A stretch of 64,000 nucleotides of DNA from Gyrodactylus bullatarudis. Lineage: Eukaryota > Platyhelminthes > Monogenea > Gyrodactylidea > Gyrodactylidae. The stretch spans positions 298,730 to 362,729 of the forward strand of contig SSNU01000068.1 in NCBI GenBank assembly GCA_012064415.1, in the 5' to 3' direction. The translations under genes were made by a program, and so were the position numbers. Below, one piece after another: positions 1 through 14,300 of this stretch (positions within the stretch are counted from its first letter, which is position 1; each line of letters begins with the position of its first letter). The notes beneath the pieces were generated by a model. That model had not been told where the DNA came from. It searched no databases and saw nothing but the letters and a program-made list of their open reading frames with translations.

Positions 1-647
1 GATGATTTTTGGTGTTATCGGTCGATCGAAATGTTTGTCAACTCCCAGTGATCCATCAATGAAATCATTTTGAATATCTACTATGATAAGTGACAATCTA
101 TTAAAGATTCCATTTGAGACCATCTTAGAGGGAAAATAAAAATTTTGTTATCAATTATTTTGAATGTTCAACACAATTTTTGGTTGGTGATTCAAACGTG
201 AATTTATTTTCTTTTGAAATTTAATATAGGTGTAGTTAAGTTAACTAGGTTAACCCACTTTTTCAATTTTAAATCCCACAGAGAAATTCACTTAGGGAAA
301 AGCCAGATTTGTCAGACAGACTGATTTAGAGTGTAAAATTTAGACTTAAACGTTGATTTTTAATATATATTCACTTAGTATTTTAAGCAACTTGAGAGTC
401 CTAATTTTGGAATGTTTTGAGAAGAATCAAAACTAAATTAAATTAATTATAATATTACTTTCAAGTAACATTATTAGATAAAAAAATCTCTCATGTTCTC
501 TACACTAAATTTTAGAGCCTGTACTAAAGGTTTTTAGCAGATAAAAATCCGTATAATTTTTTCAAGAAAAAGTAAAATTTTGATATTTGTTAGAGTTTTA
601 TTATAATTGTAACAAAACTTGAGAAGATTTGATTTATGATCGGTTTT
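1..647. other. Downstream of the myosin gene, no feature seen
   Basis: AT-rich sequence beyond the myosin stop codon. No ORF of note, repeat match or RNA gene was found. Confidence 0.5.
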
Positions 648-3600
648 CTACTTCATCTCATTGAAAACTTCTTCCAAATTACGTTGGGCCTTTTCAATCT
701 CATTCTTTATCTCGAAAATCTGAAAAATTTATACAATGAATAAATTTTCTTCATCTTGATTAAAGCTTCTCTGATGAAATTTAAATTTGTGCTATTCCAT
801 TAGACAATGATAACTTGAGAAATTCAATGTGCAAAAAACTTGAGTGCCATTTGTCATAATCTCACATGAAAACTCTTGATATACCATGTTATTTGCGATG
901 TCGTAATGCATAGGATATTCTTGTTCAATTCAACTCCCTTAACTTCTGTTATGAATTCTTGAAGGAGTTTTTTCATTTTTCCCTTACTCATATCAGATTT
1001 TCTAGAAAAGCTGCATATTGAAATCGTGTCCATGTTTAAAACGAACCAGTAAATAGTACTTTCATCATCCCCCTAGAAAAAAAATATCTAGAGTGGGACA
1101 ATACAAGTTCTTATAATCATCCTGGCTTTTTTTCTCAAACCATGGCCTATTTAATTGTGAGAGAAAAATCTTGTTGGACCCCTGCTTACTTTATTTCAAT
1201 CGACAAAATTACAGAATGAATTTTTAAAATCTTTTTTCTAGAAGAACGTCTTTTTCGAAATTAGGGATCAACATATCAAAACTAAATCCAAAGAAAAAGT
1301 ATTCATTTTACACAAAACTATTGAGACCATGAATAGTCAACTCTAACCATCGTGAACTACGTTAGAATATCCGTGAAAGACATTCAGAGAAAGTTACCGA
1401 TTCAAAGAAAGTCGGAATTTTTCGTAAATGTAAGAAAACGTTAATGAAAAAAAACATCCCCTCAGCAAGCATCAAGTCCAGAGACTCATTACTCAGGACC
1501 TCTTCAAAAAATTATTTCTCATCGTGCTAATTATCTTTATTATCTTAATATCAGATTAATAAACATTCATTTTTATTTCAAGAAAATAGTTAATTTAAAT
1601 AAATTCAAGAATCGTTGATACAGTATTATTAAATAAATAAAAATTTACTCTTTGAACACATAGAAATATGATTTTCAACCTTTAAAATCTAAAAGAATAG
1701 AATAAAAAAATGTACATAGGGTTATGAGAACTCAAATTTGAGTAAAATTTCATAATTCGGACCGGATCGTTTTCAAGAGCCATTCAGCAGTTCTTGAAAA
1801 TTTTGATTCAAATTTTGAAAAATAAAACTATTTCAAGAGTAGCTTGCCCAAATAATATGTAAGCATAAAAAGAAATCAGACGATCTTTGAAAAATTTTTT
1901 GATTTGTTTCCAAGGTAATTAAAAAATAAATCATTATAACCTACCAATAAAACTGGAAAGGCCTTTGAAAAGTAGAAAGGAAACTTGATGGCTTCAAGAA
2001 TAACATTAATTTTTGCGTCAATCTCTTCTTGATAACTCTTTGCACTCAGTATTAAAGAATTGGCGTCATCTATGAATATTTTGAGAATAAATATAAAATA
2101 CAGGTAGGCGAAATTTCAAATTTTCCCAGCCTCAATCACAATGAAAATCAAAAACTAAGCACAATTAAATCACAATTTTAGGTAAAATGGAATTTTTGTT
2201 AATCATTTTAATTTTCAAAAATGTAATTTTCTTGGTTAAAAAGGGATTATTATTATTATTATTAGAGAACTGCTCTTTATCTTCGAATACACATGTATTT
2301 TCAGAATTGAAAAATAAGTTAGAAAATAACTTATTGCTCTAAAACTTCTTATTTCCTATAATCACCAGACAATTATTTGTGTCAATTGCTTGGAATAAAT
2401 ATTGAATTTATTTTTAAATCTTAGTTTTTTTTCATTGGGGGTATATAACTCCCAATTATCGTTCGTAAAATTTTCTCTACTTATCATTCAAGGGTTAAAC
2501 AATATTTACGTGTAATGGGGGAATGCTCAAAATACCCATTATTTTACATCAATTTATAAGTGAATCTAATCATGGAGAATCTGATGCCAAAACTCAGATC
2601 TTTCAAAAATCAATTTTTAATCTCTTTAGAGAGAGAGAGGGGGGGGGGGAGGGAAATAATATAACTCAATTACCTAATAATTTGTTCAATGTTTGTCTTT
2701 CTCTATTGCTCAATCTGAAGGAGAACAGATATTCTGTGTCATGAGTGAGTTGATCATAGACAAAGTTTATAACTCGAGAATCAGCAAAGTCCCATTTCAA
2801 GTCGATGAGCTATAAGAATTGAAAAGAATGAAATCAGTTGAAGAGATAGTCTCAAAGACTTTCTATAGAATCTATTCTGCTGTAGTATTTTGTTTCCTAA
2901 TTTGGTTAAGAATGGCTTCGATTTCTTCCTGACCAGCATGCCTTTTGGCACTTATCTGTTGATGCTAAACTTGGTAATAGAGAAATTTTGACATAATACC
3001 TTATTCCCCTGACGAAAAAATGTATGAGACTACCTATTTTAATCTCATCAGACCAAGCTTGCGAGCAGAGCGATGAGAGATAAGATAGTTTACGATTGAA
3101 TCTTTGAACAAGCAATGAATCGGATTTTATTCACCATTTTCTAAGCACTCACTGGTAACACCAAAGTTCATTAAACACTATCCTAAAATTTGGAAAACTC
3201 ATAAACCGGTATTGACCAATGAAAAATCAAAAGGTTGATAAAGTCAACTCTGAATAGTAACTTTGTAGTAAAATTTATATTTTTATGACATACATCCCTA
3301 TGATGTGTTTGTCCGAAATAAAGGCCTGATTTGGAATAATTTTCTCACTTCATTAAAATCTTAGAGCACATATACAAAGGCAAAATAGACTAGAAGATAG
3401 CCTGGTCAGGATAGAAACGAACCTGTTTTTGATTGATCTATATATCTCACTAGTTTTTTTGTCTCATGTTTATCTGAATCTAATTCAATGATCAAATTGT
3501 TCCTTACTATCTTGATTTAATAAATTATCTAATCTCAACCGGTAACGTTTCTATTTTATAATCTTTCAGTAATTATCTTAAAATAAGCACAAACTTCTTT

Positions 3601-6600
3601 CCTGACGAATAATTTAGAATGATCCAATTTGTAAGCACAATAACGCATTTCATGAGGTAATCCACTAAAGGTTTGACAAAATGATCTCCTCTCATTTACT
3701 AAATTGGTTGATTTCTGTGAAGGATTACGAAGTCTAATCTGAATATCATTATTATTGGTCGAGACACGGATATTATTTTTATTTTCTTCAGATTTCTTTG
3801 CATTTGGTGGAAATCTCGAGAATTTCTCTATCGCTTCCTTCCAGGATAATTTTGATATTCGAGCTTGAGTATTTCTCTTGAATAAATAAAGCACTTCAAG
3901 TATGAATTAAAACAGCCTAAATTAAAGTTTATGGGCGTGAAAATTATCTGTGTATTCGTTGTTTGAGATTTCAGTAGTAAGCTATGAATAAAAGGTTCAA
4001 TTTTTGGACCAAATTAAGGTATTGTTTTATGAAGAAAAAATACTTGGGAACCTGAAATATGCTTTTAAGACTTTCTGAGGCCCTATAAGTTATTAACTTG
4101 CAGACTTGGAATTTTGAAATGAAATGCAATGTAATCTTTTTAGAAAGAAACTAAAACGTACCCTTTTATAAATATAATTCGAATCCACTTTAATGGTAGC
4201 AATGGGAGCTTTAAGAATTGAAAAAATTTCTGGCATAAATGTACTCTTTGTTGGATCATCAACTCTATCGTTTATAAAAGATAGCGGCAATTCCGTCTGC
4301 GTTAAAAAGTCGAAAATGTAGCTATTTGATTGACTCTCAATAATACACTTTTCATCTTCAATAAAGAGGGCAATATTCCAACTATGCGAAGTATTATTTA
4401 CATTGTCAAATCTAAATTGAAAAATACTTATTCTCCTCTGGTTAGATAATACAAAAAAAGCTTAATCTGGTCAAAATTAGGCCAATTTATTAGTCTCTTA
4501 TCGATCTGAAGCAATTTAACCCTTTCGATACCCTCTATGTTCAAACTGACTTTTTCCATTGATTTTGAAACATTTTTTCATAAATATTTTTTGATAGTAA
4601 ATCACAAACTATCTAAGATTACTATCATGCTATAATTTTGCTAGCCAGTCATAAGAATGCTATAGATATTTGAACTTTTGCGGAAGGAAGTAAAATTCCT
4701 TAATTCATGATTCATTTAGATCGAAATTATTAAAACTTATCAATTTTTAGAGATAATAAGATTAATTTCCGTAGAAGCTTAATAGTTAATCTTAAACAAG
4801 GTATATTTTTTATGCATGAAATCAATGAGCAGTTCCATCAAGAGTCTCGTGAAAATTGGGGCAATTTTACTCCCATTTTTACCTTAGATCTTCAATATCT
4901 AGGTTATTTTGTAATAAGATCGAATGAAATTTAGAAGATATTCGTTTGAGTCTTCGAAACAATTAATTTTCAAATAAATCTCTTCATTGGCAAAGTTTCA
5001 CTCTAAATTACTCACCAGTAGATGGGAATTTCAATTTAAATCAGACCCTGATTAAATTATGTGTAAGAAAAAATTTTGTCCTAGTAAGTGTTTTTCATCA
5101 TCACATTTTAAGTAATTCTGTGAGAGAATTAAGCCTAAAACTTTCTTCGTTTAGCTATGGTATCGAAAGGGCTAATGCAAAAATTTCCGATCAACAATAG
5201 AAAAATTATTTGAATTTGCCTAAAGAAATTCGGGAAAATGCATCTTTATATAATCTTTATGGCAGTTTGGCCAATGTCAATTATAGTGTATTTTAATCCT
5301 ATATATTCTTACTAAAGCAATTTTATATGAGGAAGAGAATTTTTATAAACTAACATTTAGGATCAACAATAGAAAAAATATCGGTCATAGATGTTTGAAG
5401 AAATTAGCCATTCTTGCAATTATCAATTTAAATCTCCGAAATTAACAAAAAATGGGAAAATTTAGCACATTTTCGTGATTCAGAATGATTCTAGTTTAAA
5501 TTACCGAAAATAAATATAGTTTCTTACTTCATTTGCACTGCTTGAATGGCGACATCTTTAATTTTTGTGTCGAAATTGACGTGAAGATTCAAGGCTTGAT
5601 ATTAGAATGGAAAAGAATTACCTTCCAGAAAGAAAACTTTAATAGATAAATTTGAGCCTATATAGGCAGAACGCCATTCCAATGTTGAGGGGGGAGAATT
5701 CCTCGGTGTTTTGTTGAAGGTATTCGAAACCAATCGATCTTCACAAATACCTAGACTCCTCCTTGGAGCATAACTTCGAATGTATCTTGAGAAACAATTG
5801 ATTAATTTCATGTAACTTATTATAAAAATCCATAAAGAATTAAAAGCCAGTTAATTCTGGGAATACGGCACTTTTACTTTATGGCTTACTAATCAGTTTG
5901 TATATGCGTTTTTATAAAAAGAAAATTTAGTTGTTTAAATCTGATTGACTTTCCATCAACTTCTTCTTTTTCTAATGCGATTTTCACTAGCTCAACTAAA
6001 CCAAAGATTCAAAGTTCTTATGATAAGTACAATAATTATAATTGGTAATTTTTTTGTGTGTTAGTATTATAATTATGATTCAAACTATTTTACTTAAATA
6101 TCTTTTTTAGACATAGATACCCGGTTTCAATTTCAATTCAGGAAGCTACTGGTTTCTGATGCGATGATAAAGTCAGTTGATATGAAGTTGGGAATCTATG
6201 ATTTTCACAGAAATCTCGTTTTTCATCAAGAAATCGAATATTTCGAAATATTTTTTTATACTGCTGATTAAAAATACATTACGAACCTATTTCTATTCAA
6301 AATTGCATTCAAACGGCTCAAAATCTAGATTTTAATCGATTGTAGTAGAAAAATTCATTCAAAATTGGGTATTTTCAATTGCAATTTGGGGTATCTAAGC
6401 AAAATTAAAAAAATGTTTTAATAGGAACTTTTTTACGTTGAAAAATTCTCTTCAAAATGAGCTTTGCACACCTGGATGTTGAAAAATTTGCCTCTTTCTA
6501 ATGTACATTTTTTCTATTAGTTCAAAAGAGATTTCGAAAACTTACTTGAGTAAATTTAATCTGAATTCTTGATCAAAACTAGAGATGCTCAGTAAAAGTG

Positions 6601-8362
6601 CCATATGCATCCAAATACGCCTTCTTATCGATGTAGTCTTTGAATGATGGTACTTTGGATTTTGGTCGGGAAACTTGTCGAATGTAGAAAGTTCATCTTC
6701 ACTACTTGAATTGTAATCAAAGTCATCAGAAGATGAATTTACTGAATTCGTCCATATCAGGAGACAGACCAGAACTTTTTGTAAATCAACTCTTCGAGTT
6801 GACTATAACAGAAAGGTTGATTGATAAGGAAATTGTAGCCACTTACTAAATGATACATGTATGAACCGAGAAGATGTTGTTGCCTGAATCCTCCTGGCTG
6901 GTAAATCAGCATTTTCATCTTAATCAAGAGAAAGAATCAAACATCACCGACGAAAAAAAGTAGAAAATCTACTAGCAATAACCTTAGAAAAAAGTATTAA
7001 AAGTAATAACTTGGGTATGCAGAAAATAGCAAAACCATTTCCTAAAATAGCATTCCATGGGCCAAAATTAGCAATTTTGCATAGTTTGGAAATAGCAATT
7101 TTTAGCAGAACTAAAAATACCACCTTAAATACAAGTTATTTTTGGAAATCTTTCTCTTAAAATTTTAATGGCTTATTTATCATCAAAAAATACTTTGAAT
7201 CGGAAAGTTTAGTCAGTCAATGTCTAGCTTATAATGAATAATTATTCATTTTCTATCATTATTTTCTGAACTATCATGCTTTATGTTTGCCCCCTTAATG
7301 ACCCAGAGAAAATTTTTTCAAGGTACATCGCTGAGATTGAAAATATAGTAGGGTTTTAGAATATGCTGATAACTAATATGCAATTTTTTCAAAAACCAAC
7401 CTTTAGTTAAGAAGATATTGAAAGAATATTAGTTCTTCTTTCAGAAAAGTGGTCAATAAACATATTTTTAGTTTCTTTAAAACATAATTATGGCTTGAGA
7501 AAGTAATCTGTCCCATATATGACCCGCTGGGGCTTAAAGGGTTAAGATACTTTATTTTGAGCTTCCTGAATGGAAGTCATGCTAGTGTTTTTAGAATTTA
7601 TTTTGTCGGTTCTTTTCAGACCGAACATCATTTCTTGACAGACTAATCAGATACTCATCAGGAATAAATCTATTTTTCTGGTGGAAAAATTTTTTTTTTG
7701 AGGAAATCAGGCAACCTAAATCCACTAATTTCGTAATGATAACTATTAATTTTATTACAAGTAATTTAGCAATTATAATTATAAGTCATAATTATGACTT
7801 ATCCGAGTATAATTTAGTACATAAATTTAATATACTAAGCAGACTGGAGTGAGAATTTCTTGCTAAGAAGAATCCTTTTTGCTTCCCACCTAGACAGTTT
7901 TTCTATATGGGCTACAAAATTTATATTAAGCGAGTCTAAAAATCTCATGAAATCCAGTGAAGTATCACAAAATATTCACTAGATGTGTCTTTTATTGAAA
8001 TCAGAAAAATAAGCCATTTTTTCGTATTTTGAAAAAGACTCACAATTTTTACGGCAACTTTAGAATCTGGCGTTTGTAAAAAATTACCTTGATGCTAAAA
8101 ACAAAAATTAAAATATTATAGAAACTGAATCTTGATTTACAGATGAAATATTTTCGATGAAATCAACAGAATAATCCAACGGTCCCATGTATTTATTCCA
8201 AGATAGTGGGAATTCAGATACAATCCTACTATGAATATTGTTGACTGTTTTTGTAACAGATCTATAAGGGTCCAGGATAATGTAGTCATTATCTTGATTA
8301 CTTATTATCTTTGAGATGGAATCAGGCAGCTGGGCCAGAATCTCGTGCAACTCATACGAAAT
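648..8362 (-). CDS. Myosin tail exons: MyTH4 domain followed by FERM-like region
   Basis: Continuation of the myosin gene. Exons: 8362-8141, 8094-8044, 6918-6847, 6802-6675, 5815-5622, 5594-5528, 4411-4162, 3876-3595, 3550-3508, 3177-3153, 3101-3034, 2809-2674, 2069-1945, 1072-866, 719-648 (stop 650-648). The end of the MyTH4 domain is clear in exon 5815-5622: YIRSYAP, CEDRL, then NSPPSTLEW and KVFFLEG, matching the family pattern of CE..L...F, PPS..E and V...DG. The next exon begins a FERM F1 lobe; exon 3876-3595 carries KLFVRKE, like the RKE motif of MyTH4-FERM myosins; later exons look like F2 and F3 but are diverged. Exon 6802-6675 inserts a Ser/Asp-rich acidic stretch inside MyTH4. Phases join except between 3034 and 2809, where a small exon is missing from my model. 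The donor of exon 6802-6675 (GTTTCC) is weak and that boundary is tentative. The protein ends in a short charged helix, EIKNEIEKAQRNLEEVF. Confidence 0.75.
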
Positions 8363-11300
8363 CTATTAAAAAGTAATAAATTCCAATTAGTTAGCTATCG
8401 ATTCAAATTCTGTTAAAATCATAAAGCTTTGTTAGGAGTTTTATTAGGATATAGACTAGAGATCTCCTAGTATCTAAAGCTAGTTAATATGAAGATGGGA
8501 ATTTATGACTTTAACAAAATTCTCATTTTTTCACCAAAAAATCGAATTTAATCAAGATTTTTTGGAATCTAGAGGCTTACTTTCCCGATATGGACAAAAA
8601 AATTTAGAAAAAATCAATTTTTAAGGAAATTCCCATTTTTTAAACTTTGAGTTGAGAATTTTTGCTGACTTCAATGTGAGAGAGTGATCAAAAGTTGATT
8701 TTTAGGAAAGTAAGCCTCATGATCTAGATTTTTTGGTGAAAAAAATGAGAATTTTGTTAAAGTCATAATTTCCCATCTTCATATTAACTAGATGAATTTA
8801 AGTATTTACATCTTACTTGAGTAATTCTCGAATATTTCAAATCAAAAATTCTGATTACGATAAAAATTCGAAATCAAGTTTGACCCTTAAAGTTTCACTA
8901 GGTCATTTTTATCATGTATTCATTAAAGGCTCAGAAAACTTTTTTTATTTCTTAAAAGTTTTCTTAAACATTGAAAATATATAATTTAGTGTTAAACCGT
9001 GCCAGCATATATATTTTTCGTGCATTAGTTTGACTTGCTTACATTCGAATAGTCATTGGGAATAGATTTTTTTCTGAAAATATGATAAGTCATATCAATC
9101 TTGAAGCTTTATCATTCTTTAGAATAACAATAACTTGTGAACATGAATGAATTTTCGAGAAAATCTCACTAAAATTCAGGGGGCTCAATTTTGAATGATT
9201 TTTTAGATCTGGACCAATAGGAATACCAAGGTTTTTAGATAAAATTGAAGAGAGTTCAGGTTACAGGCGTCTCATCCACTGAAGAAAGTACTTGACTATC
9301 TCAGTACCGAAACGTCTGGAAGAGGCTTTGGAAAAAGGTTGATTATATTCCGATTAAATCTACTTTTACTAATTTTTATTGAAAACAAATCTTTACTTCG
9401 AGACTCGAAATTCGAGGGTAGATTTTCAGTCAAAATAATAATTTTTAAAAGTTTAGAGAAAATAGGAAATTTTCCGCTTACAATAAATTTCTTTCGGCCT
9501 GATTCCTAAAATAAGTTTGTAGGATTCGCGCAGCATTTTCCCGTGCAATCTGAGTTTTGAAAGATTGCTTCTTTTTCCAGCACTTCTGGAGGGTCCTGGC
9601 AGCTTGATTTCTTTTTATTGAGTCGATTTTCGTCAAGTGGTTGTAGACAAATTGTTTCATGAACACTCTGGTCTTTCCAATAGCAAAACTCTTTTGATCT
9701 GAGTATCTTTTTGAAAGTAAATTTTCCAAAATAATCTCAGCCTTTGTTTTGTTCAATAGGGATTCATCCAAATTTGGTACTAGGCATCCATAGCTGATAG
9801 AAATTAAAATAAGAAAAGCAATTATTACGGAAGCCTGGCCACAAAAATCAATTTGAAATTTTTTAAACTCTCAATGAATCAATAGTAAAAAGATTTAATT
9901 AGATTAGGGATAATCCGATACTGACTAGTCACACATCTCAGATTCAGCGTGTATCTTGTTTATAAGCTAAAATCCAAAAATATATAACAGACATAGAAGC
10001 GTTTCGTCTCTATTGAGTTTCCTCAGAATCCGAGAATCGAATCAGGTCATGAGTATTTCTAAATTAGAATATGTTTTTGAAAAAAATTACGTCCAAATTC
10101 CTCGTCTAAATTATTTCAAAAATATATGATATTCCACGGTGCTATTAGTTGAAATAAAAAAGGTAATTAATGAATTATCGTAAGTAAAGATAAAAAGCTT
10201 AGTTTTTAGTTAGCACTTTAGAGAATTAGTCGGTCTGATAAGAGAGAAGAAAAACTAGACAAAAAAACTCGAAATTACTCTCGTATCAAGTCGTGAAAAT
10301 CGATTTTCAAAGGATATCCAAATTGCCGAATGAGGACAGTCTCCATTAGCCCGTTGTATCTGATTTGGTTTAGGACGTAGGCACTATTAAAATTGTCTGG
10401 TTGCTTTTCATCATTTGGCTTAATACAACGTATAAACCAAGGGTTTCCTCTGAAATTAAAGGGAATACAAATTTTATTAATAGATCAAAATAAGTATCAT
10501 ATGTAACCCTTTGATCATTATTTCAATATGCATTCTATGATTAAAAATAAGTTGGAAATATGAATTCATGTTTTGATCCATAATTATCAATTATAATTGA
10601 ATCTGAAATCCTCAAAATATATCAGTAAAAAGTAGATTTTCCATAGTCTCTTCCAAAAGTTTTTGGTACTGAGATGGCCAAGTACTTTCTTCAGTGGGAT
10701 GATACATTTGAACTCTTGAATTTTTTCTTAAAACCTAGATTTGAAAAACCATTCAAAATTTGTTTAACCTGATCAGATGGTAATAGGTTGGTTCTAATAT
10801 ATCTACTCTTACTAGTGTATTTATTGAGCATTTCAACCAGTTTTATGTCTTCTTATAAAATAAATGTAACTCACTTTTCAATCTCTACCATCAACTGACC
10901 AAAGGAGTCCTCAAACTTTTCTATCAAAGTGGTATTCAACTGATTTCCCTTGTTAGCATTCTGCTTACGAGAAGAAGTGGTAATTTTCTCAGATCGCCCT
11001 TCAGATTGGAATATTTCTCGGATAAAGGCATTTTCACTTTTTTCTCTCAACAGATGTATAATGTGAGCTGGAATTTTATCACGATTCTTTTCAACCATTC
11101 CGTTAGTCTTTTAACGCAAAATAAAGAAATTTTATTAGAATTTCAGTGTAAAAAATATCAAAAATACTATCAATCTTTTTATATTAAAATTACTATTTTT
11201 ATGAAATTTGAAAAAACTCATCTAACATCCAAAATATTCAGATTTTAAGGGGTTACTTAGTAAGAATTCATGAATTGAGGACCATTTTTGAGTCATTTCT

Positions 11301-14300
11301 CAATAAAAAGTAAGTAGACTTATTCTGCAATCTTGGTTCATGAAATGTAGGTTCAATTCTAAAGATAATTGAAGTTTGCAATACAATGATCGACTCACTT
11401 TATAGACAATGTCACTAGCGAAATGTCTAACAATGAAAGAACTTTCAGACGACATCCGAGGAGTGCTAAAGTAAGGGCTTTCTTCGTGAACATCACGCAA
11501 ACTGAGAATGAGTGATTTATCTGTACCCTAATAAAAAATATTATCATTTACATTGTAAATTTACAGTATTGTGTCACTCAGTTTTAAAAATCCAGAATTT
11601 TTCAATGAATTACCAGAACGCAATTGCTAAAATCCGGTTTATCTTGCCATTTAATGGTTTTCTCAAGTTTTATCTTCAAAAATAGTTGTCATAAATTCGG
11701 TTGTTTTACCATGTTCGTGGGATATTTTGGGAAAAATGGGCAATGACATAATGGAGACTTTGATGAGGGGTATAAAAAAAACAAGTAGGTTTGGCGTGTA
11801 TTCGATTTATAAATGAGTTCGAAATGAATTTGCTCATTATAAAAAATTTTGGGTAGAAATCAAAAAATCTCAATTGATGATTTCAATGAATTAAATTAAA
11901 AAGTATTTCAGCTCATAATTCTTTTTTTTAATGTTAAGAAACTCACAGCCTTGAGATTAGAAACATCATTGAGAATGGGAAATATTCCCGACGGATTCTT
12001 GGCAATGAACAGGCTAATAACACCTTGATTGTTTGGATAACTTTCGAGAAATTTGATGTCAATACTCTCTTTTGAGTACTCAGACTTTTCCATTTGGAAG
12101 ACATGTTCATTGTAGAATCGTTGGATGCATTCATTGGCGAAATTGATGCTCATTTGTTCTAGAGAGTTTTCTCTGAAATTCTTGGAAGATGTTAGCTTTC
12201 ATAATTTTTTTACATAAAAAGTCTTCATTACTCTTAACATGTCATAAACTATTATTGATAAAAACTTGAACAATAATTGAAGGATTTTAATTTTGATTTT
12301 TCTCATTCTTGTATTTTTGAGAGCTTCTCAAGAATCAAAAAAGTACTTTTGGTAAAGTGTTTGATATATACAAAAACAGGTAAATTTTGAATATCGAAAT
12401 ATAAGTCAAATTTTTTATATCAAAAGTGATAAAAATGAAAATCTTATAGGCATTAATTCAAACTTTTGAGTCCATGAAAATCCTTAGCAGAAAGATCAAC
12501 TTTTTTGAAGATTTTTGATCAAGTCTAGATGAAGAAAACTCTCCCACTAGCAATTAAGATGACGGATTTTTAAACTATATACAGTGTATATTATTCAATA
12601 TCCTGGGTAGAAATTTGAATTAATTGTTAGATTTGCAGAAGAACTAGTGGAAGGAATGAATATTACTACGGTTATTGATAAAATTCACGTTTTTGAGCAA
12701 TCGGACTTGACTTTTTGGATGGGAATTATTCAGATAGTTATATAAAATCCCTTCGCTGGATATCCTCATCATTTTCTAAAAATCTGTAATCCTTTTTGAA
12801 GAATTCTAGGAAAATGGGATTTATGAGTAACAAAACAAGAAATTTTTTGAATTTAATGCATGAAAATCTTCTTTTCTGTGTAAAAGTGTCTAAATTAGCA
12901 AATTGCTCAAAAAGTTGTTGGGGAAAAAAAATATTTTGTATTACCCTATTCCTTTTATCCCGTGTTGAAGAATAATTAATTCGATAATAGCTTTCAGTCT
13001 GTCATGAAGACACGAGCATTTTAAAAATTGAAGAAGGAAGCCTTTTATGATTCTTACCTAATGTATTTTGTCATTTTAATTTTCATAAGTTTGTGTTATT
13101 TATTGTAAGCTTTGGTTATCTAAATAATAATTGAGTATTGAAGAATGAGATATACGAAGAATAGTTTATACTTGTCTTATCTGATAATAAATAGGACTAA
13201 AATTGACATTATGAGTCAAATCCCAGTCTCTCAGCAAAAGGTCAGTTATTCCAAAATTCGACAATTCATTAACCCTTCATGTCCTAAATTAATTTTTTTC
13301 ATCGCACAAATGAGAAAATTTGCAACCTTATCGAAATAATTACGCTGATTGCGAATCTGAATTCTTTTTCGAAAGCCGACTCATCCTTCTAAAGATAATA
13401 GAGGTTAAATTAGCACTTTGGGCTCTAATACCAGTTATCTTCTAAACTATAAGAGATATCGAGCAGGTGATTGCAAAATTGAAATTTACGACTATTGTTT
13501 TATTTATTATTAAAGGCCTAAGCACATAGGTTTTCAAAAATACGTTCTAAATATTTTTTAAACATTTTCAAGAAATCACGCTTCTTCAAGTAACTTTGAT
13601 TAGCACCAGCGAGAAGCTATCTTTATGAACTGTACATATTTTTGTAATAAATTTCCTTTCTAATGAGGGGTAGAAAAAATAATCTTTTATTATTAGTTAA
13701 ATATTCACGTATACTTACATATACGTCCGAATGAACCATGGAGATATTCATCATTGGTTAATTTATAAAAAGAATTTTATAAGAGAAATATATATTTCGC
13801 CAGGTCTTATCAATCTCTAATCCTGGTTTGATTAAATAATATTTACAAAGTTTTTTTGTATATATTTCTCCGGATAGTACCATCAGGTTTTCTAGTCAGC
13901 TTTACATCCAGATAACTTCGTTCGAAAATACATTGAGAAGGCTTTAGAAGAAGAAGCTAACCAACAAGAGACTCAAAATGAACAAAGTGAATCGAATGTC
14001 CAAATTCATGTCAGACTAACATTCAAGGGAGATGGACATAGCCATGACTTAAGAAGAAAGCTGAACACACTTGTAAATGAAAATTATAATGGCATACAAT
14101 TGAAGGTTGTATTCAAAACAACAAGTTTGATCAAATTTCAACTTAAAGATAGGCTAGAACCAAAAGAACAATCAAATCTCATTTACTGCTTCGAAGCTAC
14201 CTGTGGTGCTAAATACATTGGACGGACCAAAAGAAGACTTGCGATTAGAATACACGAGCATCTCAATAAGAATAGTTCTTCAATCAAAAAACATTTGGAT

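Noticed and set aside
6590..6675. Alternative reading that continues past the MyTH4 exon into RPKSKVPSFKDYIDKK and stops near 6590
   Set aside because: It would end the myosin before the clear second half of MyTH4 at 5815-5622. A 32-nt intron could open this frame, so an alternative short isoform is possible but not supported.
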